64,000 bases of DNA from Magnaporthiopsis rhizophila (taxonomy: Eukaryota > Ascomycota > Sordariomycetes > Magnaporthales > Magnaporthaceae). Every line of letters starts with the position of its first letter. Position 1 is the first letter of the stretch. Under the pieces are notes generated by a model. It was not told where the DNA came from, searched no databases, and worked only from the letters and a program-made list of their open reading frames with translations. Both the position numbers and the translations under genes were made by a program. Location: contig PYSS01000031.1 in assembly GCA_003049465.1 (NCBI GenBank), forward strand, positions 236,570 through 300,569, written 5' to 3'. Shown piece by piece: positions 55,560-64,000 of this stretch.

Positions 55560-58500
55560 CTAGGTAGGCCCTCCCTGAGCCTGGGTGGGAGACCGTTCCT
55601 CGCGGAACTTTACCGCCGACGGCGTCGATGGGGCCATGGTTGTAGCCTCGCTCGACCTCCTCCTGTCGTCGTGATCGCCGGGCGTCCGTGGCGCCTCGCT
55701 TCCCTGGCCAGAGCTCCCGATGCCCCTTTTTAACCTCTCCATTATGCCTCCTCCGCCTCCTCCGCCGTGCCCTTCCTCGGCCGGCGAAGCACCCGCCGTC
55801 GTGGCCATGGAGAAGTGGCGCGACCGCCGCCGCCTGCGCGCGAGCAGGTCGTTCACGTCCTCCTCCTCCTGCTCCTCCTCGCCAGCGCTTGAGGCCGCGT
55901 TCGGCTCGCGGTCCTCGGGCCTGTCCTCGGGCGGGTCGACGAGGGTGCGCGCGTCGCGCGAGGCGCCCAGGAAGACGGGGTACGCGAGGGAGAGGCAGGT
56001 TAGGGCCGCGACGACGATGAAGGCCGTCTGGATGCCCGCGCCGGCGCTCAAGATGGCGTGCATGACGAACGGCCAAAAGGCCGGGCCGGACGCGCCCATG
56101 GTGAGCCAGGCCGCGGCGAGCTTCGTACGCCCACCCTGGCCGCGGAGGCCGAGCGAGAAGACGAGGGGCCAGGTGGGGCCCTCGGCGAGGAAAAAGAGGA
56201 TGATGGGCGCCACGATGACGTCGGGCGGGTTGCCGCGACGGAGGGCGATGATGGCGACGGCGAGCACGACCTGCGCCGCCACCGTGACGGCTAGCACCGT
56301 CCGCGGCGTCGGGAAGAAGCGGACACGAGGGTGCCGCGCCGACAGGTACGCGAGCCCGCCCGCCGCGAAGCGAGACACGGCAAAGGCCGTGTGGGCAATC
56401 ACCATGTAGTTGGGCACGGACAGTGCCATACCGTCATCCGGAGAAGAACTCTGCAGCTCGTTCACACTACTGCCTGACGTGCCCGTGGTGGGCGTAGAAG
56501 CGGCCGGTGGTGTGGGTGGCGCCGAGGCGGTCAAGGCGTTTTCTGGCGGCAGCAGGGCCGTAACAAGATCCTTGAAATAGATACTCATGCTCTCTTGGGC
56601 GGCCACGTAAGTCCACTGTGCGACGACGGCGAGTATGATGCAGACGGTTGCGAGGCGAAGGCCTCCGATGCTTCGCTTCTTGGGGTCCACGGGCAGCTGC
56701 TCGGCAGCCTTCTCGAGCTCGTCATCCGTCACCTCGGGGATGGGGATGTAGTAAAACAGCAGCGCGAGGGCGACGCAAAGAAGGGTAACGGAGAGATAGG
56801 TCCACTGCACGTCTATAAGGACCATGGAGTCGACTGAGTTCCGCCGCGACGAGACGCTCGAGAAGTAGACGTTCTGGGCCAGCAAGCCGCTGAGCACGCT
56901 GCCGACGGCCTGGACGCCCTGCGCCAGGCACAAGCGCATCTCGGCGTAGGCCGGGGGACCGCACAGGGCGAGGAATGGGTTGGCGGCTGTTTCGAGTACG
57001 GCCAGGCCGAACCCGACGACGAAGTTGCAGATCATGAAGCCCGGGAAAGAGGCCAGGACCGCAGCAGGCCAGAACATGATGGTGCCGACGCCGTAGATGC
57101 ACAGGCCCAGCATGAAAGTGGCCTTGAACCCGCCAATGGACTCGTGCGAGGCGCGGTGCCTAGCCGCGCCCTGCCGTGACCGGTGGTGCTCGTCGTGCCG
57201 CAAGATCCAAACACCGACGACCAGAGGGCCGAGGAAGTAGCCGCCACCAAAGTAGATGCTGGTCAGGCCCAGCGTCATGTCGGTGCTCATGTCGGCTACC
57301 ATGGCAGCGACATTGTTCAGAGTGCCGAGCAGGCCATATGAAACCCCCCACATGAGGAAGAGAACCGTGACGAGCGTGCAGTATTTCCACGAGTCCGAAA
57401 CCGACGCCCGGAGCATGCTTTTGGGCCGCTTAATGTTGACAAAGCCAAAGTAGACCGATGTCTCGTAGCCGTTGGCTGAACCGTACGTCGCCACCGTTCC
57501 GGTGTGCCGCCGGTCGCGCCTGGCGCTACCGCTGCTGTCCCGCCCGCCAGACCCAGCCCCGGAGGCCCCGGTGTGCCCTAGGAAACACGCGAAGCTAAGT
57601 TGCTCGTTATCATCCTGCGGCTGCGGCTGCTGCTGTCCCTCGCCTGCTCTGCGAGAGTTGCTGTCGCTGCCGTTCGGTCGCTCGGGGTCATGAGATGTCG
57701 ACGGCACTTGCAGACCGCCGCCGGCACCGAAGGCTGCTTGTCTGGGGGACGGTGCCATGTCCTTATCCTGGCTGCGCGGCTGGGTCGAGCGGGTGGTACC
57801 GTCCGGGTTGACGAGCATGGCCGGGAGGATTCTCATGATGAGCGGCTTCAGGGTCGGGATGCAAGCGCAGGCGATTCCCACGTTGACCTCGACCGCAGAC
57901 CACATGAAAGACAGGGAGGCGTTCCAGCTAAACTCGGGGGAGCCGCCGTAGATGGCATTGTCGTCAGAAGACGGCGTGGTCGGGACATAGCTGATGGCCT
58001 GCTGCAGATAATAGATCCTGACAACATCAACGACGGTGACAAACACACCCAGGGCGAAGGTGATGACTAGAATGGTCTTTTGGCGGGGAGGCAGCCTCAT
58101 GCTGGTCAGGACTGGCATGGGGAGGGCCAGGATGGCCACGTCGGTGACGATGTTGATCGGGGCAGAGCAGATAAAAACGGTCAGGAGGGGTATGCAGGTG
58201 GGCTGGAAGGGCACATCTTGAAAGCCGGCGTAGGTTGGGTTGCACTGGAAGATGTTGATGAAGGTGAGGATGGTGCCGGCCAAGTTGACGATGGCAAGCA
58301 CGACGTACGAGGCCAGGCGGAGCAGCGGCTTCGTGTTTTTGGACAGTCTGAGGTAGAAGATAAGAATGGAGGTTTTGGTGGCCATGAGAGCCGGGTTGTA
58401 GAGGACGGAGAAGGCATATTGGGCGCGGCGCAGGCTGGGGCGGTCCTCGGGGCGGATGTTTGCGTCGTAGCGACCCAGGCCCATGCGTGTGCCCCAGATG

Positions 58501-58778
58501 ATGGAAAAGGAGAGGGCGAAGGCGATGAACCAGGCGGCAACGATGGAGCCGTCGTCCCAGCTGAAGCGGCGTACGATGCCGGTGCGGCTGATCAGCCTCG
58601 CAATCACAAACACGCTGGCCAGACACAGCGTCGCGACGGTGACGCCAAAGACAGCAGGGCCGCGGTCCGGGACCCCGTTGACCCTGACCGCGAAGCCCAG
58701 GCCCGACATTTCTGGCTGGAGACGCGCCAGGGGGGCGCACGAGTCGACGGACGAGCGGCGAGGCTCTGGCTCTTTCAC
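55560..58778 (-). CDS. Rhodopsin/PTH11-like 7TM domain fused to FucP-type MFS transporter
   Basis: One uninterrupted 1072-residue reading frame with two membrane modules. Residues ~25-330 match the fungal rhodopsin-domain (PTH11-like) family: IARLISRTGIVRRFSWDDGS, GTRMGLGRYDANI, YAFSVLYNPALMATKTSIL with IFYLRL, FQCNP, INIVTDVAILALPMPVLTSM, LPPRQK, and WSAVEVNVGIACACIPTLKP. Residues ~330-455 form a charged, probably cytosolic linker. Residues ~460-935 match the L-fucose/glucose-galactose permease branch of MFS: LFLMWGVSYGLLGTLNNVAA, SIYFGGGYFLGPLVVG, FVVGFGLAVLETAANPFLAL, MRLCLAQGVQAVGSVLSGLL. The C-terminal ~130 residues are acidic then Arg/Ser/Gly-rich and probably cytosolic. A second Met (residue 24, MSGLGFAVRV) is an alternative start. 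No stop, frameshift or plausible intron separates the modules, so the fusion looks genuine. Ligand and substrate are unknown; a sugar sensor-transporter role is inference. Confidence 0.88.
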   Translation of the reverse strand: MKEPEPRRSSVDSCAPLARLQPEMSGLGFAVRVNGVPDRGPAVFGVTVATLCLASVFVIARLISRTGIVRRFSWDDGSIVAAWFIAFALSFSIIWGTRMGLGRYDANIRPEDRPSLRRAQYAFSVLYNPALMATKTSILIFYLRLSKNTKPLLRLASYVVLAIVNLAGTILTFINIFQCNPTYAGFQDVPFQPTCIPLLTVFICSAPINIVTDVAILALPMPVLTSMRLPPRQKTILVITFALGVFVTVVDVVRIYYLQQAISYVPTTPSSDDNAIYGGSPEFSWNASLSFMWSAVEVNVGIACACIPTLKPLIMRILPAMLVNPDGTTRSTQPRSQDKDMAPSPRQAAFGAGGGLQVPSTSHDPERPNGSDSNSRRAGEGQQQPQPQDDNEQLSFACFLGHTGASGAGSGGRDSSGSARRDRRHTGTVATYGSANGYETSVYFGFVNIKRPKSMLRASVSDSWKYCTLVTVLFLMWGVSYGLLGTLNNVAAMVADMSTDMTLGLTSIYFGGGYFLGPLVVGVWILRHDEHHRSRQGAARHRASHESIGGFKATFMLGLCIYGVGTIMFWPAAVLASFPGFMICNFVVGFGLAVLETAANPFLALCGPPAYAEMRLCLAQGVQAVGSVLSGLLAQNVYFSSVSSRRNSVDSMVLIDVQWTYLSVTLLCVALALLFYYIPIPEVTDDELEKAAEQLPVDPKKRSIGGLRLATVCIILAVVAQWTYVAAQESMSIYFKDLVTALLPPENALTASAPPTPPAASTPTTGTSGSSVNELQSSSPDDGMALSVPNYMVIAHTAFAVSRFAAGGLAYLSARHPRVRFFPTPRTVLAVTVAAQVVLAVAIIALRRGNPPDVIVAPIILFFLAEGPTWPLVFSLGLRGQGGRTKLAAAWLTMGASGPAFWPFVMHAILSAGAGIQTAFIVVAALTCLSLAYPVFLGASRDARTLVDPPEDRPEDREPNAASSAGEEEQEEEDVNDLLARRRRRSRHFSMATTAGASPAEEGHGGGGGGGIMERLKRGIGSSGQGSEAPRTPGDHDDRRRSSEATTMAPSTPSAVKFREERSPTQAQGGPT

Positions 58779-61577
58779 GGTCGTGAGAGTTCAGGTCATG
58801 TATTATTCAAGAAAGGGGAGACGACAGTCGCGCCTTGGTCCATGATAGCTAGCTCCCTTGGGCTGAGAACATGGGGCGGCGAGTTGGCGTGTGTCGTGTA
58901 GCCACGGGACGGCCCTCCTGAGGAACTGCGAACTAGCAAGGACTGGCGCAGCGTTGTCGGGGACAGCGGCGCGTGTGCCGGGGCCGATATCTCTCGCTTA
59001 ATTGGGATCGTTTCGATCGTGGCTCTTGTGAGCAAAATCTGCGCCGCGGGCGTGAGAAAAAGGTTCGGGAGCCTAGGCTCGGTTTGATGCGTGGACCAAA
59101 AAAAAGTTTAGAGCTCGCTCGTTCGGCCGGCGGCTCCGTCGGATAATGCGAGGGCAGCTTGCAGGTCTGGACGACGGACCAGAGTGCTAGGAAATTATAT
59201 AAGAATACGAAGAATACAGGTGGCTGCCAGGGATGACGTTGGAATGATGTCTCACGGGGTGGGCTTGGATGGGGGTGGCTATGGGACGAAAGAGATGCCG
59301 AATCTCAAGACGAAATACTAAACCCGCCCATCCCAAACATGACAGGCGGGCCTTCTGTCTTTCCTGAGGTTGACCCCGCTCGTGTTTCTCAGCGCCTGCT
59401 GACGGCACTAGCCTTTTTTTTTTTTTTTTTTTTTTTCTCGCGCGTGGAGGAAACGACTCGGCAGATGGCTGGAAGGGAATGGGATCTTTTAGAGTTGGGC
59501 CTGGGTTGGATTTTGGGAGGAAGGGGTAAAACGCTAAAGAAGCTGGGGTGGATTCGGAGAAGACTTTGCTGCCCCGGACTCTGGATCTTGATCTGCCAGT
59601 CGTTCGCGCACAGGACGCAAGAGTTCCTTGGAACCAAGGGGCGGGAAGGGATGGGATAAGCCAAGTTGAAGAAGCGGGCATGCAACAAGTCGGCAAGCGG
59701 GCTTGGTCAGCCCGGTTGGGGGTGGATGACACAGGGTTGAGCACCCTCCACTTCCCCGGTTATAACTATTGGTATGTATATTTGGGCGGGCGGTCTTTTT
59801 TGTTGCGGGATAAACAGCCGCCAGGGAAAAAAGCAGAAGAAAAGGCCCGTTGTTGTGATCCATGGGATGGTCGGCTCGAGGGCTTCCTCCGCAAACCCAG
59901 CTTGTGGGATCTTGGTGGAGCATGCCAAAAAGAAACACAAAGACCGCAACGCCGGCAGCGAAAGGCGGCGCAGCAAGCCAGCCCCGCCGCGCCGGCCAAG
60001 AACCCCAGGATGCGGGTTCATGACATAATTGCCCGCTCAATTCTCCGCATAGGTGCCTCCAGCTCGACGGCGCCATGCCAGTCCGGGAAGTCGTAAAAAG
60101 TCCTCATGTCGTCGGCACCTGGGTGGCACGGTCTAGCGCAAGCCAGCCACATGAGCCTAGGGCGCTACAGCTGGCGCGATGTGATTCGCAAGCCCCGACC
60201 GCCCTTTTTCGGTGGGCTGCTCTGGCGGGGGCCAAAAAAAGAAAAAATAATAATAATAAAAAAATAGGATCCTGCGATTAGAGAACGCAGGGCGAGAGTT
60301 GGCCCATCAATCCTCCCCTAGAGGCAATTGGGAAGAATGAGAAAGTTAGGGTTTGTTTGGTCGGTCAGCAGAAAAGGCGGTGATTGTCGGTGAGCGGACA
60401 TCACATATGCTTCTGTACTGCACGTGCTGGCCGTCGTGGGTGGGTGAGCAAGCGCCCGAGTGTGACGGCGGGTGTGGGCGCTCCGTCGATTCGCTGCTAG
60501 CTTTGCCTCTCGTGGAACGAGTAGGGAAAAGACAAAAAAAAGATGCGCCCATCGTGCTACGGCAGTCAACAAAGCGTTGTACGCAGGACGCAGAATATGC
60601 AAGGATCCTCGGTCGCCGGGCGGCAAGCAGCGTCCCTAATGTGGATTCGAGTTGTCGGGTCAAAAATTGGTCACGGCGCCCCTTTAATTGCCTTGGGGTC
60701 GTCCAGAATATGACGCACCCAAATTCCCAATGGCGGAGCTCAAATTACCCGCTGCGGGCAGGGGGTCCACGGGCAGTTGCCAACGCCCCCACAATGCTCA
60801 GTCATGGAGGAACCGCACGCCCTTGACAACGGCCCGACATGACATTGCAGGATAACGGCGCGAGCCCTGGAACATGCACAGGCCACCATGCATTACCACC
60901 TACGCAGCGAATATGTCGTGCCGCGTAAACATTTTGTTCCAGATACGTCGTATATCCATGCCCAATTGCCAGGGCAATAAGTTTTTATGGCGGCTCTGGC
61001 CATGGCCAGGTCTAGACCGCCCACGGAGGCGGGGGCTTCGCGTTTGTCGTGGACCTAGTCGAGCTTCTGGTGCAAAGTTGTGGCGTGTTGCTCTCTCTTG
61101 TATCAGCTAGGGGATTTTAGTCGCGGTGTGCCCCATAGCCATAGCTCGGGGCGACTCCAGCTGGCTGTCCGTGTTCAACGTTGCTGCCGGGATAGAGGTG
61201 TGTGTGTGAGCACGCAAGACGATGGCCTCGCCGGACAACCACCCAGTTTCAATCGAGTCTTAGACACTGCGCCACTCGGCAAGACAGCCAAGGACAAGCT
61301 CATTTCCGTCGCTCCAAGTGGAGCCCCTTTCGATGCCAGTGGCAGGGTCGGATCTCTTGACCGCACGCCAACAATGAGATTTCTCGATACTTCGGCTCGA
61401 ATATCATGGTACGGGAGTGGCCACCCGGGAGACCTGGTCACGGGAGTTTACGGGACTGTGTTGAGAGGGGTCGGATCGAGGGATTCGGAGGGGAAGGAGG
61501 CGCCAGCAGCCGTTTTGTTTTCTCTATGCCAAATTTACACATTTCTATCTTCAGGTCGGGCCTGGGCGCTGAACACA
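58779..61577. other. Spacer of about 2.8 kb, fusion-gene promoter and amidohydrolase 3' side
   Basis: No gene supported. The left part is the promoter and leader of the minus-strand fusion gene. A T tract lies at 59414-59436 and an AATAATAATAA run near 60246-60258. Short frames on both strands match no family I recognise. The right end includes the 3' region of the amidohydrolase gene. Confidence 0.5.
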
Positions 61578-63442
61578 CTACAGCTCGTCCTTCTCCTGGG
61601 GTACCTCATCCCCGTCGCGAGAGTACACCCTCCGCCCGCCGACCCACGTCTCCTTGACCTTGAGCGTCCGCAGCCCATCGATGCCGTAATCTTCCAGCGG
61701 CTTGTCGAGCACGACCCAGTCTGCGAGCGCGCCCTTTTGGATGACGCCTGCCCTGCCCTCGAGGAACGCGCCGTATGCCGGCCCGGTCGTGAACCCAGCC
61801 AGCGCTTGGTCTGGTGTCAACGCCTCTTCGGGGTACCAAGGCTTATCACTGCCGTCGGCGCCGCGCCCCGTGTGCGGGCTCCGTCGCGCAACGGCTGCGT
61901 AGATGCCCTGGAACGGGTCCGGCGGCTCGACGGGGAAGTCGCTGCCCAGGACGATGGGCCCGATGGCCAGAAAGGAGCTCATGCGGTAGGCCGAGTGCTC
62001 AGTGCGCTCCTCGCCCAGGCGGAGCTCGGCGTACTTCATGTCCGAGGTGGCGTGCGTCGGTTGGATCGAGGGGATGATGCCCAGCCGCCGCATGCGCCAC
62101 TGGTCGTCCGGGTGCACTATCTGGGCGTGCTCGATCCGGTGCCTGCGGCGGCTCTGCTCGTCGCGCACGCGCCGGGCCGTGCTGGCCGCGTTGACAGGGG
62201 CCGTGGCGCCTAGGGCGGCGAAGAGGGCATCGACAGCAACACGGTTGGCCCGGTCGCCGATGGCGTGGATGTTGACCTGCCAATCGGCAACGGCCCACTC
62301 GCGCGCGACGCGCTCCAGGGTCGACGCGTTCACGAGGAGGGAGCCCGACGTGTCTGGACGGTCGCTGTACGGCTCCAGCATGGCACTACCCCAGCTCCCC
62401 AAAGCCCCATCAGCGAAGAGCTTGACGCTGCGGATGGTCAGCATACCGTCACCGCCAGCGTCGGGTGTGCGGCGCATGCCCGCGGCCGCGTCGAGGCAGA
62501 CTATGTTGCGCTCCTCGCACTCGAGCATGGCGTACACGCGCATTGTCCAACCCTGCGCGTCGGCGTCCTCGGCCATGCCGCGGAAAATAGTCAAATCAGT
62601 AATCGTGGCGCCGGCGTCGTGAATGCCGACGATTCCAACGGTATGCAGGTTTTGCATGGCGGAACGTATGAACTGGCGGCGCGCATCGGGGCCTGGACGC
62701 GGCCACAGGGCCGTCACCAGGTCAATGGCATTGTCACAAAAGACACCCGGACCCGGGTCCTTGACAATCTCGCCCCCGGGGACCTCAGTGGGCGTGTCGG
62801 CGGGCAGCAGGTCGAGCACAGCTCGTGAGACCCAGCTGCAGTGCACGTCGACGCGATCCACCATTATGAAGAGCCCTTTGAGCTTCTCCTCCTGGTCGAA
62901 AAAGTCCTGTTTTGTGCACCTTGTTGTGTGAGCTCCCATCCGACCAAGCAGATCACAGTGAGGATCGAGGAACTTACGGCGGCTGGCATGCCTCCAAGCG
63001 CCATTTGGTCCCAACCGACGCCTCTGATCCACGAATTCGAGCTGCCGGCTCCAGGGTGGGCGTCGATGTATGCCAGAATCCTGCGGTTGACCTCACCAAA
63101 GGACTCGGCCCCAAAGAGATTGACCGAATGCAGGAACTCGCCGTATTGCAAGAGGTGGCCGTGGCCATCCCACAGTCCTGGGATCGCGTGGCCTGGGAGC
63201 AATTGCGCGGCTTTGACGGCTTCGGAGGACGGTGTGACCTCGGTGAAGAGCCCGTCTTTCACCTGGAAGCACTGGGCAATGTGCACGTCCTGAGAGCCGG
63301 TCCTAATGCCATCCTTGTAGCAGAAGGTGCTGGGCGCCTGGCCGAATACGAACGCTCCGAGGCAGTAGTAGAGGGCAGTCAGAATGGCGACGATGCTAGA
63401 CAGCACGAGACCGCCCCTGGCGGTCGGCGACGTGCTCGCCAT
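61578..63442 (-). CDS. Membrane-anchored YtcJ-like amidohydrolase
   Basis: Metal-dependent hydrolase of the amidohydrolase 3 (YtcJ/NfdA-like) family; substrates are amides or related C-N bonds but not predictable here. Two exons: 63442-62978 (155 codons) and 62906-61578 (442 codons plus stop), intron 62907-62977 (donor GTAAGT, acceptor CAG, phase 0), product 597 residues, normal for the family. An N-terminal hydrophobic segment (about residues 9-33, GLVLSSIVAILTALYYCLGA) is a likely signal anchor, so the catalytic part should face the endomembrane lumen or outside. The metal motif LWDGHGHLLQYGE carries HxH. Later landmarks are VDRVDVHCSWVS, GIHDAG, SVKLFADGALGSWGSAM, WQVNIHAIGDRANR, RHRIEHAQIVHPDD, GIIPSIQPTHATSD, GSDFPVEPPDPF and the C-terminal KGALADWVVLDKPL. 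The first in-frame ATG of the exon is used as the start. Full-length and apparently intact. Confidence 0.9.
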
Positions 63443-63920
63443 TGAATTGCTCAGCAAATCAGACGGCGTTTGTTCTGGTTCTCAGTCAATGTCGTTTTTG
63501 GCGTTGATTGAGGAGCATGGCAGAAATTGAAATTGAGGTCCGGTTCGGTTTTGGCCTCCTGGCAGTGGTATCTGGCCCGTGATACCCCTGAATTGCCCCT
63601 CCGATAAGAAACATGAGTTGATTTTCAGAACTGCCCTGCAATCCATTCTCTTGTCGTCCATGTCTTCAACTTTACAGAAAATTCCATCGCTTACGCTTCT
63701 TTCCGCTTCAAGGTTCAGTTCAGTTGACAGCAGGTCTTTCGATTGGTGAGGTTTCCTGCAGTTTCTGATCTCGACAGCCAAGTTCATGTGGCATCATCGC
63801 GGGCGTCGCGGGGCTGTGCTTCGGCAAGGCTGCCATCGGCAAACCCGCTGTTCGTGGACTCGAACAAAAACGCCCAAGTGATGCGGGCCAAGCCACTTTT
63901 GGTCTGCAGGTCTGCATGAG
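63443..63920. other. Spacer upstream of the amidohydrolase
   Basis: About 480 bp with the amidohydrolase promoter and, if the edge gene is real, its divergent promoter. No coding sequence recognised inside it. Confidence 0.5.
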
Positions 63921-64000
63921 ATGGCGGGCGGCCAGAGCTTCTCATTCGTAGCCAAGGCCCCCTTCTGGAATCAGGTAATCCTATCAGAACGGGCCCCCCC
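63921..64000 (+). CDS. Possible first exon of a gene cut by the window edge
   Basis: An ATG at 63921 opens a short frame MAGGQSFSFVAKAPFWNQ that ends at a possible donor GTAATC (63976). The context before the ATG is GAG, with a purine at -3. The fragment is too short for a family call. It could be a small protein's first exon or chance. The sequence after the putative donor runs to the window end. Confidence 0.22.
   Translation, partial: MAGGQSFSFVAKAPFWNQVILSERAP

Noticed and set aside
63840..63870. Possible tRNA T-arm (TTCGAGTCC on the - strand)
   Set aside because: The flanking bases do not form a T-stem and no D-arm or acceptor stem could be folded.

Overview
This window is nuclear DNA from a filamentous ascomycete (Pezizomycotina), most probably a Sordariomycete. 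The evidence is short introns (about 60-180 nt) with GT-AG borders and CTAAC/CTGAC-like branch sites, protein families typical of that group (Med1, UAF subunit Rrn10, rhodopsin-domain membrane proteins, a NACHT protein with C2H2 fingers), high coding GC, and long gene-poor spacers rich in homopolymer tracts. The genus cannot be fixed from sequence alone. I support 13 protein-coding genes plus one possible gene start at the right edge. Splice sites were chosen by reading frame, family motifs and GT/AG (once GC/AG) borders. No tRNA, rRNA, CRISPR array or transposon was recognised.

Layout, left to right. 1-2.5 kb: no gene seen. 2.5-6.2 kb (-): Wee1-type mitotic inhibitor kinase. 6.2-11.3 kb: long leader/spacer. 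11.3-13.7 kb (-): Mediator subunit Med1. 14.7-16.3 kb (-): CSA/Rad28 WD40 repair factor, divergent from an Rrn10-like RNA polymerase I factor (16.8-17.6 kb, +). 18.2-19.3 kb (+): kynurenine formamidase, convergent with a monocarboxylate-type MFS transporter (19.7-21.4 kb, -). 21.4-27.2 kb: gene-free by eye. 27.2-29.4 kb (-): regulator with a C-terminal Zn2Cys6 finger. 29.4-36.2 kb: gene-free by eye. 36.3-38.7 kb (+): B-type cyclin. 41.4-43.8 kb (+): calcium-regulated mitochondrial aspartate/glutamate carrier.

The right third is accessory in character. An 11-exon SNF2-family ATPase (45.1-49.0 kb, -) lies head-to-head, 323 bp apart, with an 8-exon NLR-like NACHT protein carrying C2H2 fingers (49.3-55.2 kb, +). 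Next is an intronless 1072-residue reading frame joining a seven-helix rhodopsin/PTH11-like domain to a FucP-type sugar transporter (55.6-58.8 kb, -), then a membrane-anchored YtcJ-like amidohydrolase (61.6-63.4 kb, -).

Functional links: Wee1 and cyclin B act on the same kinase (Cdk1) and lie 30 kb apart. CSA and Rrn10 share a divergent promoter. The most interesting candidates are the receptor-transporter fusion and the SNF2/NLR divergent pair. The NLR also has a GC-AG intron, and at one junction the strongest splice choice gives an in-frame stop.
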